DNA of 64,000 nucleotides from Nannobrachium achirus (taxonomy: Eukaryota > Chordata > Actinopteri > Myctophiformes > Myctophidae), in contig OY997652.1 in the NCBI GenBank assembly GCA_963921795.1, positions 62,972,109-63,036,108 of the forward strand, written 5' to 3'. Positions 43,848 to 55,488 of this stretch are shown piece by piece. A model generated the notes under the pieces. That model had not been told where the DNA came from. It ran no database searches and saw only the letters and a program-made list of their open reading frames with translations. The position numbers were made by a program, and so were the translations under genes. How positions within the stretch are numbered: position 1 is the first letter of the stretch; every line of letters starts with the position of its first letter.

Positions 43848-46006
43848 CAGTGGTTCTCAACCTGTGGGGTCAGGACCCCCAGAGGGGTCCCAAATTAATT
43901 TTGGGTGGTTCCCCAGATGATTAACTTAATGTGAAACATTGTTCTCTCACTCAACAGTAAACAAACCAACATACCTCTCCACATTTCTGAAGTGACAATT
44001 TAAGGACTTTTAAAAGGATCCCTGGCTAATACGACAAATATGCCTTAATACATTGTCCTCTATAACTACAATGTAAAATTAAAAAACACCTTAAATATTG
44101 TATTTCTTCTAGAAATAGCTAATCTTTCACTCAACAGGGGAAATGCCTGTCTCAAGTTGATGATGTCATAAATGTCGTGTCATTTTTATGGCATTCATGT
44201 GCAAAAAAAAAAAAAACACAAACACATTTGAAATATTGATGTGACGCTCATATTAACCATAGAAAGTATTACGTTTGTTTTTATTTGCACATGCATGCCA
44301 TAAATTCCATAGGGATAGATTACATTTACTAGTCGGCGACCTGGCCAACTCGGGAACGATGTAAATTGGGAATGCCCCACCCTTTAATACAAACCGCATT
44401 ATACCTGTTGTCATAGGACCCGTTTTGACCATCTGTTTGCCTGGGTCCATTTATGCCCCCATATATGGATATATCATGCCCTTATATGGAGATATCTGTA
44501 TGTCTGCGTCCATTTTATGCCCATATTTGGAGATCTCTATGTGTCTGTCTGTGTCCCTTTTATGCCCATATATGGAGATCTCTTCCCTTCGGGCGGCCAA
44601 CCGTCTAGTCGGGGACCGGCCTACGCGGGAACGATGTAAATAGGGAATTTACGCAAACCCCATTTATCTGTTTGTCTGCGTCCATTTTATACCCATATAT
44701 GGATATCTCTGTATCTGTCTGTCTTCATCTTGAGCAGTATACGCAGCCTGTTTGCTTTGCCACCCGTGGGGAATGATGCCCCCCCGGTTGTTAGGCAATA
44801 CCCATCATACCCGTGGTTCGGTTACGTCATACTGATGACATTCAATACGTAACCATGGCATTTTTTGTTGACTCATGTGGCGTACGTGATGTCAGAGCCT
44901 TTTATGAAGTGATGTCACAATGAGTCAGCGCTTGCGCCGATTTCCTCCGGAACAGGTTGATGTCAACAATCAGCTCCGCATAAGGAGATTCCTAACGTTT
45001 TGCGGCGGTTCCGGAAAACCACGCGTCGGGTCGGGTCGCGGCCCGGCACTGCACTCCGCGCCGTGGCGGGGAACGCGCGTGCCGAATCTGAAGCCGGTGG
45101 GACGAATGGATATCTCTGTATCTGGCTGTCTTCATCTTGAGCAGTATACGCAGCCTGTTTGCTTTGCCACCCATGGGGAATGATGCCCCTCCGGTTGTTA
45201 GGCAATACCCATCATACCCGTGGTTCGGTTACGTCATATTGATGACATTCAATACGTAACCATGGCATTTTTTGTTGACTCATGTGGCGTACGTGATGTC
45301 AGAGCCTTTTATGAAGTGATGTCACAATGAGTCAGCGCTTGCGCCGATTTCCTCCAGAACAGCCTGATGTCAACAATCAGCTCCGCATAAGGAGATTCCG
45401 AACGTTTTGCGGCGGTCCGGGGAAAACCGCGCGTCGGGTCGGGTCGAGGCCCGGCACTGCACTCCGCGCCGCGGCGGTGAACGCGCGTGCCGAATCTGAA
45501 GCCGGTGGGACGAACAGTTCTCGAGATACGCGGATTACAGACACACAGACACGCAGACATAGATTTGTCACATTTATAGATAGATGACATCATCAACTTG
45601 CGACAGGCATTTCCCCTATTCAGGTGAAAGATTAGCTATTTCTAGAAAAAATAAAATAATTAAGGTGTTTTTAATCTTACATTGTATTTATAGAGGACAA
45701 TTATAATGTATTAAGGCATATTTGTCGTATTAGCAAGGGATCCCTAAGACCCTTTTAATACCTGTAAAATAAAATAATTAAACGTTGAACATATTGTCAA
45801 ATATTAGAGGCAGAAATTGTGAAAATAGCAGATCTACAGCGAGGCGTTGTGAGCGTTTAGATCAGCTATTTTCACAATAGAACCACGTCATACAAAATGT
45901 AATGCCTCAAGTCTTACAACTCCAAGTGATCGTCATGGTTGGGGGGTCCCCAGTTAAAATATGATTATTCGGGGGGGTCCTGGCCTGAAAAGGTTGAGAA
46001 CCACTG
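43848..46006. mobile_element. hAT element, 2.16 kb, TSD gactagag, in laminin 3' flank
   Basis: Termini CAGTGGTTCTCAACC and its inverse; the eight bases gactagag at 43840-43847 and 46007-46014 are identical. Inside are repeated cccatatatgg phrases and a 407-bp tandem duplication (about 44706-45519). The latter has CRE-like tgacatc/gatgtca words and a cgcgtcgggtcgggtcg stretch. The conserved hairpin is at 45816-45878. No transposase recognised. It ends 77 bp past the laminin stop codon, so it lies in the likely 3' UTR. Confidence 0.85.
44706..45519. repeat. 407-bp tandem duplication inside the hAT
   Basis: Landmark gagtcagcgcttgcgcc at 44922 recurs at 45329. Both copies carry cattcaatacgtaaccatgg, gaagtgatgtcacaatg and a GC-rich tail. 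Differences are few. Overlapping open frames on both strands are conserved only through duplication. Confidence 0.85.
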
Positions 46007-46082
46007 GACTAGAGTAACGCCGCAGCCATGGCTGACCGCGCCCTCTGCTCAGGAAATGGGTCTAGACGGCCCCTCCCCCATC

Positions 46083-46339
46083 CTAGCCTCCTGTGGCTGC
46101 TCGGGGGCAGGACTGGGGCAGGTTGAGGGTGATGTCCCTCAGGCTGTCCCTCTCCCCTCGGATCTCCTGCAGGTCCTGGTCCAGGACGCCCAGGCTGCTC
46201 TGCTGCTCCTTGGCCGCCAGCCGCAGCTGCTGGATCTTGCGGCCCAGGCCGGGGCTCTCCACGCTGCCGCGGAGCGCGCTCAGCCGGCGCGCCGTCTCGT
46301 TCAGCACGCGGTCGAAGCGCTCCAGGGGCACGCTCCCGT
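46083..46339 (-). CDS. Laminin gamma last coding exon with stop
   Basis: 257 bp, phase 1 in, ends at TAG (46085-46083). Encodes DGSVPLERFDRVLNETAR, LSALRGSVESPGLGRKIQ, LRLAAKEQQSSLGVLDQD, then LQEIRGERDSLRD and the Cys tail. NET is a potential N-glycosylation site. Very GC-rich. A plus-strand open frame over the same bases is a shadow of this exon. Confidence 0.8.
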
Positions 46340-49300
46340 CTGGGCGAAAGCCAGCGGCGGCGAAGGGAGAGAGAAGACAGGGTCGTGGAGATGGGAAGCA
46401 GAATCAGTTTGTTGTCTAACACCACAACCACACACACACTATACTATAGTGTGTACGGTATTTTGCTCCCCGTATCCCTATAGTGACTATAGGGATACGG
46501 GGAGCAAAATACCGTTCTACCACGCGCTTATTTATTATGAAAAGGGTGATGACTGGCGATTCAGTTTTAATGTGCGACTTGAGTGGAAGGAGGCTTATAA
46601 AGACTTAGATAAACTCGCATCAGTCAAATTAAATAGAAACAATACAAACATTACGTGGCCTATGTCGATTTGATCATTACAATCATAAGAACAGTAACCT
46701 TTCGAGTAGCCTACTGATGATGAAAGTTGCTTGCCTTTTACAGTACATTAAGTGTTGGAAATGATTCATTGTGAACTTGTATGATCGCCTCGGCTAATTT
46801 CACAGCACTGTATCATTTCAAACCCACTCAGATCGTAAGACAAGTGCAGGCTTCTGGGCCCGTTTAACAGATGACATTTTGGCCTTTACACGCTGAAACA
46901 TGACCATGGGGGGATAAAACAGTGGAGGGATTTCCATACTAAATGAGGCATTAAGGAGGAGCAGAAACGCTGTATTGGGTTGACATTTAGGCTTTTACTA
47001 ATAAGGACCCTTCATGGGTTTAAAAGAGGGAGAGAAGGCTTAAGAAAACACATCATGAAAAATCCTCCAGGGGCAGGGGCAGTGCTGGAAAAAAGTACGG
47101 TCATACCAAACTACCTATGAGAGTGGATTCCTGAATCCGCCAATGCATTTCAATGAGAATGGAGCTTTTTTTTTGGCAGAAAACAAGCTCACATCGAACA
47201 AATCTTTAGTGTTTGAAAAGGTTTGAATAGCTTCCAATGTTTTAACACAAATCTTCTCAAAACAATTTTAGATGTGGGTCCGTGGCCAATGCAATGTGCG
47301 TGTCCTTGACATGAACGAGTTTGAGAACTACTGCGCTAGCGTTCATGTGTTTAAGAAAGAGAAAAAAGGTCTACCCACCTATCTTATTTATGAGCTCAGT
47401 CAATGTATTAGAATAGGCTTCCAAACGGAGTTTGGCAGCTTCCATGTCCTCCTTCACACTGGTCAGGGACACCTCAGGCTGGAGGGGGAGAACACACAAA
47501 CCATTATGTCTAGCTCAGACGCCATACAATCCCTGACAGATTGTATGCAATGTATGTATGTATGTATGTATGTATGTATGTAGGTAGGTAGGTAGGTAGG
47601 TGGGTAGGTGGGTAGGTAGGTAGGTAGGTAGGTAGGTAGGTACAGTATGTGGTTGGTAGGTAGGTAGGTAGGTAGGTAGGTAGGTAGGTAGGTAGGTAGG
47701 TAGGTAGGTAGGTAGGTAGGTAGGTAGGTACAGTATGTGGTTGGTAGGTATGTATGTATGTAGGTAGATAGGTAGGTAGGTAGGTAGGTACAGTATGTGG
47801 TTGGTAGGTAGGTAGGTAGGTAGGTAGGTAGGTAGGTAGGTAGGTAGGTAGGTAGGTAGGTACAGTATGTGGTTGGTAGGTAGGTAGGTACAGTATGTGG
47901 TTGGTAGGTAGGTAGGTAGGTAGGTAGGTAGGTAGGTAGGTAGGTAGGTAGGTAGGTACAGTATAGTATGTAGAAGGTAGGTAGGTAGGTAGGTAGATAG
48001 GTAGGTAGGTAGGTAGGTAGGTAGGTACAGTATGTAGTAGGTAGGTAGGTAGGTAGGTAGGTAGGTAGGTAGATAGGTAGGTAGGTAGGTAGGTAGGTAG
48101 GTAGGTACAGTATGTGGTAGGTAGGTAGGTAGGTAGGTAGGTGGGTAGGTAGGTAGGTAGGTAGGTAGGTAGGTAGGCTATCGGGGGCTACAGAAAGATA
48201 TAGCTGCGTATCGTCAGCATAACAATGAAAGTTCACACCGTGAGCTGTAATAAGTTCTCCCAGCGGTAATATATATAAGGAGAACAATAGGGGGCCGAGT
48301 ATTGAACCCTGAGGAATACCAGATGAAATATCATGCTTGTCTGACTCAAAACCATCCAAACCAACGTAGTAACTTCTGCCTGTCAAGTACGAGCAGAGCC
48401 AGGACAGAGCCGTACCTGAGAGCCCTATCCAGTGTTCCAGACGATGTATTAAGATTGAGTAATCTATCGTGTCGAAGGCCGCCGTTAGGTCCAGGAGTAA
48501 GAGAACAGATACGTTTTTATTGTCGGCGGACACCCTGAGATCATTAATTACCTTTACAAGTGCTGTTTCAGTACTGTGTCCCTTTCTGAAGCCAGATTGG
48601 AATTTATTGTGGACCTTGTTATTCTGAAGAAATACTTCCAATTGATGGAGGATGATCTTTTCAAGGACCTTGCCGAGAAAAGGGAGATTCGAAATGGGTC
48701 TATAATTGCCCGGCATGGAGGGATCAAGGTTGTGCTTTTTAAGCAAGGGCCTAACTACGGCCATTTTCAGTGTATCTGGGAAGACGCCTGACAAGAGAGA
48801 GCAGTTTACTATTTTTAAAATATCACCAATCACGCTGTCTAAAACCTCCTTTAGAAAGGGGGTGGGGATTGCATCCAAAGAGCAGGAGGAGGATGTCATC
48901 TGTGATATGGTTCTGCGAAGTTCCCCTTCATCAACTGCACAGAAGGAAACCAGGCTCCCCCTAGGTTTATTCGTGCTCCCAAACATGGCATCACTTGCCG
49001 TATCTGCAATTAGTGAATTCAAGATACCAGCCCGAATATTCAAAATTTTAGTATCAAAGAATGATGCAAACTCATCACACCTTGCCTTAGAGGCAGGGAG
49101 CGACTGTTTGTAAGACTGGGGGGGGCTTAGGAGGTGGTCAATGGTGGCGAATAAGACTCTGGCATTATTTTTGTTGTTATTAATGATACTAGAGAAATAC
49201 GCCTGCCTAGCCAGACGCATGGCTTTGTTGTAAGCAGCTGTTGCTGACTTAAAAATCTCTAGGTGGATAATGAGTTTGTTTCCTCCAAGTTCTCTCAGCT

Positions 49301-52300
49301 CTGCGGCATTCTTTTTTGAGAGAGCGCATGTGCTCATCTATCCAGGGTGTAATTCTGGAGTTCCGCTTCTTTTTTATTTTCATGGGGGCCACTATGTCAA
49401 GAGCTGACTCTAGTTTTAGCTTTAAGTCATTTACTAAGGGGGTATCAGTTAGGGGGGGAGCACAAGCCAAATGGAGAGGAAACGCCTCAGCTGCAGATGA
49501 GCTGAAGAATCGTTTTTTTATAGTAGGCCTATATTCTCCATTGTCTATAACTAGACCAGGCACATCCATGCTGAAGCACAACAAGAAGTGGTCTGATAAC
49601 TCAGGCTTATCAATAATCCTTTCTATGTTAATACTCAGCCCTTTGGAGATCACCAAATCTAAGGTGTGACCAAGCTTGTGTGTCGGCCCAACAACGTGTT
49701 GGATAAAATCTAGGGAATTTAATAACTGTAAAAAGTTTATTGCCACAGCATCTGAGGCATTGTCTATGTGTATGTACGTAGGTACAGCATGTGGTTGGTA
49801 GGTAGGTAGGTAGGTAGGTAGGTAGGTAGGTAGGTAGGTAGGTAGGTAGGTACAGTATGTGGTTGGTAGGTAGGTAGGTAGGTAGGTAGGTAGGTAGGTA
49901 GGTAGGTAGAGTATGTGGTTGGTAGGTAGGTAGGTAGGTAGGTACAGTATGTAGTAGGTAGGTAGGTAGGTAGGTAGGTAGGTAGGTACAGTATGTGGTT
50001 GGTAGGTAGGTAGGTAGGTAGGTAGGTAGGTACAGTATGTGGTTGGTAGGTAGGTAGGTAGGTAGGTAGGTAGGTAGGTAGGTAGGTAGGTAGGTAGGTA
50101 CGTAGGTACAGTATGTGGTTGGTAGGTAGGTAGGTAGGTAGGTAGGTAGGTAGGTAGGTACAGTATGTGGTTGGTTGGTAGGTAGGTAGGTAGGTAGGTA
50201 GGTAGGTAGGTAGGTAGGTAGGTAGGTACAGTATGTGGTTGGTAGGTAGGTAGGTAGGTAGGTAGGTAGGTAGGTAGGTAGGTAGGTAGGTAGGTAGATA
50301 GGTAGGTAGGTACAGTATGTGGTTGGTAGGTATGTATGTATGTAGGTAGATAGGTAGGTAGGTACAGTATGTAGAAGGTAGGTAGGTAGATAGGTAGGCA
50401 TGTAGGTAGATAGGTAGGTAGGTATGTAGGTAGATAGGTAGGTAGGTAGGTAGGTAGGTAGGTAGGTAGGTAGGTACGTAGGTAGGTACAGTATGTGGTT
50501 GGTAGGTAGGTAGGTAGGTAGGTAGGTAGGTAGGTAGGTAGGTAGGTAGGTAGGTAGATAGGTAGGTATGTAGGTAGGTAGGTACAGTATGTGGTTGGTA
50601 GGTAGGTAGGTAGGTAGGTAGGTAGGTAGGTAGGTAGGTACTTAGGAGGTGGTCAATGGTGGCGAATAAGACTCTGGCATTATTTTTGTTGTTATTAATG
50701 ATACTAGAGAAATACGCCTGCCTAGCCAGACGCATGGCTTTGTTGTAAGCAGCTGTTGCTGACTTAAAAATCTCTAGGTGGATAATGAGTTTGTTTCCTC
50801 CAAGTTCTCTCAGCTCTGCGGCATTCTTTTTTGAGAGAGCGCATGTGCTCATCTATCCAGGGTGTAATTCTGGAGTTCCGCTTCTTTTTTATTTTCATGG
50901 GGGCCACTATGTCAAGAGCTGACTCTAGTTTTAGCTTTAAGTCATTTACTAAGGGGGTATCAGTTAGGGGGGGAGCACAAGCCAAATGGAGAGGAAACGC
51001 CTCAGCTGCAGATGAGCTGAAGAATCGTTTTTTTATAGTAGGCCTATATTCTCCATTGTCTATAACTAGACCAGGCACATCCATGCTGAAGCACAACAAG
51101 AAGTGGTCTGATAACTCAGGCTTATCAATAATCCTTTCTATGTTAATACTCAGCCCTTTGGAGATCACCAAATCTAAGGTGTGACCAAGCTTGTGTGTCG
51201 GCCCAACAACGTGTTGGATAAAATCTAGGGAATTTAATAACTGTAAAAAGTTTATTGCCACAGCATCTGAGGCATTGTCTATGTGTATGTACGTAGGTAC
51301 AGCATGTGGTTGGTAGGTAGGTAGGTAGGTAGGTAGGTAGGTAGGTAGGTAGGTAGGTAGGTAGGTACAGTATGTGGTTGGTAGGTAGGTAGGTAGGTAG
51401 GTAGGTAGGTAGGTAGGTAGGTAGAGTATGTGGTTGGTAGGTAGGTAGGTAGGTAGGTACAGTATGTAGTAGGTAGGTAGGTAGGTAGGTAGGTAGGTAG
51501 GTACAGTATGTGGTTGGTAGGTAGGTAGGTAGGTAGGTAGGTAGGTACAGTATGTGGTTGGTAGGTAGGTAGGTAGGTAGGTAGGTAGGTAGGTAGGTAG
51601 GTAGGTAGGTACGTAGGTACAGTATGTGGTTGGTAGGTAGGTAGGTAGGTAGGTAGGTAGGTAGGTAGGTACAGTATGTGGTTGGTTGGTAGGTAGGTAG
51701 GTAGGTAGGTAGGTAGGTAGGTAGGTAGGTAGGTAGGTACAGTATGTGGTTGGTAGGTAGGTAGGTAGGTAGGTAGGTAGGTAGGTAGGTAGGTAGGTAG
51801 ATAGGTAGGTAGGTACAGTATGTGGTTGGTAGGTATGTATGTATGTAGGTAGATAGGTAGGTAGGTACAGTATGTAGAAGGTAGGTAGGTAGATAGGTAG
51901 GCATGTAGGTAGATAGGTAGGTAGGTATGTAGGTAGATAGGTAGGTAGGTAGGTAGGTAGGTAGGTAGGTAGGTAGGTAGGTACGTAGGTAGGTACAGTA
52001 TGTGGTTGGTAGGTAGGTAGGTAGGTAGGTAGGTAGGTAGGTAGGTAGGTAGGTAGGTAGGTAGATAGGTAGGTATGTAGGTAGGTAGGTACAGTATGTG
52101 GTTGGTAGGTAGGTAGGTAGGTAGGTAGGTAGGTAGGTAGGTAGGTAGGTACAGTATGTGGTAGGTAGGTAGGTAGGTAGGTAGGTAGGTAGGTAGGTAG
52201 GTAGGTATCAGACTTCGCGCTAGGATTTTAAACTGCTGGTCACCGTGACCGGCATGGTTAAAATTTACCGGACATCTGAAAAATATTCTGGACATTATCA

Positions 52301-52890
52301 TTTTAATGCATAAATTACAAGCAGGTGCACAAACATAGCCAATAGCAAAAGTTAAAGTATTAGGCCTACTGCATAGTTGGGACTGAAAACGAATTTAGTA
52401 GTAGGTCCTAGGCTATGCTTCATCTTTCATAAGGGAATTAATAATATTGGACTATTCGCGCATAATGTGTCTGCATATGTGGATACTGCTTTCACAACAA
52501 GGTGTTTCTGTTGCATCATGTTTCATGCCAACAATACAATACCATGTCTTGACCTCAGAATAATGAGAAATAGTCTTAAAGTCGGGTCTGCGCAATTGTT
52601 TCATAAGGTTGATAGATTCATCTGGCCAGCAATGAATCAAATAGGCTACTCACTGTCGAATGGTGACACAGTGCGTCCATGTGCATGTTATGCAACTTTG
52701 GGAGAGTTGAAAAGGCTACTGTCTCCACTCCATCTCCTCATAAAGAACTTCAATCAAGTGTATAATGTTTGTTTATATGGGTTGATTGTTAACCTCCGTG
52801 CATTCCTTAATTCCCATGGGTTAACATGCAGTGTCGCAAGCTGACACTGAAATGAGCGAGCGAGAGAGAGAGAGACAAAGAGAGACAGAC

Positions 52891-52951
<61 letters not shown>

Positions 52952-55158
52952 CAGAGACAGAGAGAGAGGTAGTCTGCGCACAGAGCAGAGTGTCTGATTT
53001 GCAGACAGTGATACTAATAATTTACCATTGGTTTTTCAATGTCCGGGAGGATTTTAATTTTTTAATTTTATTCATTAACGGTCAAATCCGGCACTTACCA
53101 GTCTAACGTGATCTGTGGTATGTATGTATGTATGTATGTATGTATGTATGTATGTATGGTATGTATGGTATGTATGTGTATGTGTATGTGTATGTGTACA
53201 GTATGTATGTATGTATGTATGTATGTATGTATGTATGGTATGTATGCATGCATGCATGTATGGTATGTATTAGGGTTTAATGCCGGGATCCCGGGATCCG
53301 GGCTTCCCGGGCAGAGCGCACGTAATTTCCCTCCCGGGAATTGGCGGCGAGACCCGTCATCCCGGAGGTTATGTTTTTCCTTGTTATAAAATACAATTTA
53401 CTAGCAGCGCAGAGGCAATTAGACTGCCTGACACTTTATCCTCGCCAGCCGTGCAAGCATCTCGTCTGTTTCAGCTGTGTGGAAGGATTTTACCAGTCTC
53501 CGTGGGCTGTCAAGCAAGCCTGTCATCGAAAATAGCTGATCTACCATCTCACAATGCAGCGCAAAGTGCCCGTTGTAAACTTGTAGATTGGCTGTTTTCA
53601 CTATAAGCTAGGCTGTACTTGTTAAAGCGATTCGGAGAAAACACTGACAGATGATAATGGCGCATTTACATTCTTATTGCTGCATTAATTATGCTTTTAA
53701 CGTTTTTACATACAGTCTATGTTTTACATGAGAAACTCTCCAGCAAAAAAAGGGAGGGTGGGGGGTGCACGCACGCAATGAAGTGCCGTTCGCGAGAAGC
53801 TGCGCTGCGGTGTCGCGCCCTGTGAGCTTGTATTTCTACTATGTTTCTATAAATATGAAACAATAGATTTGCCATAAATTGCCGAGATATATAACTGTAA
53901 CCACCAAACGCATGCATTATTGCAACCTCCATGTGTCCACTCCACTCAGTCAATTGGACTCACACATTGCCACTCTAAACATGAAATAGCCTAATCTGTT
54001 CAGTCTGTTGGTTTGCATTTCCACACAATATGTTTTAACCAGAACTAAAACATCTGACAGCACTTTGTGACAGTTTATGAATTGCATTGGCGTAGGCCTA
54101 CCTTATTAGTGGGATGGTTGCGCTATTGCGTGTGTTTGCTTGAACAGAGAAGCGCTTTTATGGGCACAATTGCTCACTGCAACATGATGAGCATCTTCGC
54201 TCTACTAAAGTCGTGATATTTTGTTTTTATACAAGTGGGCGCAGAAAACGTCTTTTCAAAGAGATATGCCTATAGTGTGGAAGGAAAATTAATAAGAACA
54301 TCCATTGCTGCGTTTGACAGTCCCATGAATTGCGCAGCCAATTGTGGCTGCCACAGAGACCGCACGTGAGTGGTGGATGATGTGAATTTGATCTGTAGCC
54401 TAATGATGTCCGATTGAATATAAAGGTCCAAAAGCGAGTCCTGAACTGAAGTTCTGATGACAAACAGCCCCCGCCCCGCAGACCGGTGATCATATCTTTC
54501 TACCCAGCCAGAGCAGAGCGCATGTGGGCACTTGTTGTCTCCGCCAGGCCGATAGGCATAGGAAACCGTTTTGCGCTTTTTATTTTTCCTTTTTTTTCTT
54601 CTTTTTTTTTAATATATATATAACGGGACATCCCGGGAAGCCCGGGTTAAGGTCAGAAAATTCCCGGGATTTAAAATGAGCCCAAATCCGGGAAAATATT
54701 AAACCCTAGTATGTATGTATGTATGTACCGGTATGTATGTATGTCCCACACATGGCTCATTGGCCAAGCATCGCTGTAATTCATAAATAGCACTGCTCAC
54801 TTCACACTGGGTGTGTTTTTTTCTACCACAAACCTAACCCTGATGCGATCTATCAAACAGCAACAAAGGGAACAGAAATCAGCATGCACAGCGTAGAGTA
54901 TAGCATAGCGCAGCGTGTACCTCAGAGGCGGTGTGGGCGTGTGCGCGGGCAGTCTGCTTCCCCTGCTCGGCCAGTTGCTGGAGAGTGCCTTCTACCTGGG
55001 AGCGGAGCTGGCCAGACGCCGTCCTGGTGAGCTTGGCTTGAGTTAAAGTGGCCTTGGATTCCTGGACACAAACATTCAGCAGATGGTGGAGCGATAATTC
55101 ATACGGTGTGTGTTACTGTTTACCCCTTGCACGCGCGCACACGGACGCACGCACGCAA

Positions 55159-55199
<41 letters not shown>

Positions 55200-55451
55200 C
55201 ACACACACACACGCACATACACACAAACACACACCCTGAATTATTTCGCTGTTTTTTTTTTCTCACACACACATGCACACAGCTGAAAACACACACACCT
55301 GAACACACACACACACACACAGACTCACGCACAGACAATAGCCGAAAATAACCGAATGTAGGGCTGAGGTTGTTAATGCATGTTTTGCAATGATAATCAA
55401 AATCTACAAAGTAACTTTCAAATAAGTGTAGTGAGCAAAAGCACACACACA

Positions 55452-55488
<37 letters not shown>

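Larger units (their letters stand above)
49126..52155. repeat. 1,515-bp tandem duplication (LINE 5' part + GGTA array)
   Basis: The block from cttaggaggtggtcaatgg at 49126 to 50640 is repeated from 50641. Landmarks 49746/51261 and 49764/51279 are both 1,515 bp apart. The LINE part (endonuclease tail and first RT codons) gives identical translations in both copies, while the array parts differ slightly in length. Copy 2 starts in the middle of the RT coding sequence, at ATIDHLLS, fused straight to the array. Confidence 0.9.

Noticed and set aside
45939-46673. 244-codon plus-strand frame
   Set aside because: It is mostly the antisense of the laminin gamma last exon, extended through a palindrome. 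The minus-strand frame has splice phase and family support.
47463-52301. Very long minus-strand frames full of LPTYLPTY
   Set aside because: The YLPT part is the GGTA array read through. Only the reverse transcriptase and endonuclease parts are real coding sequence, and those are LINE fragments.
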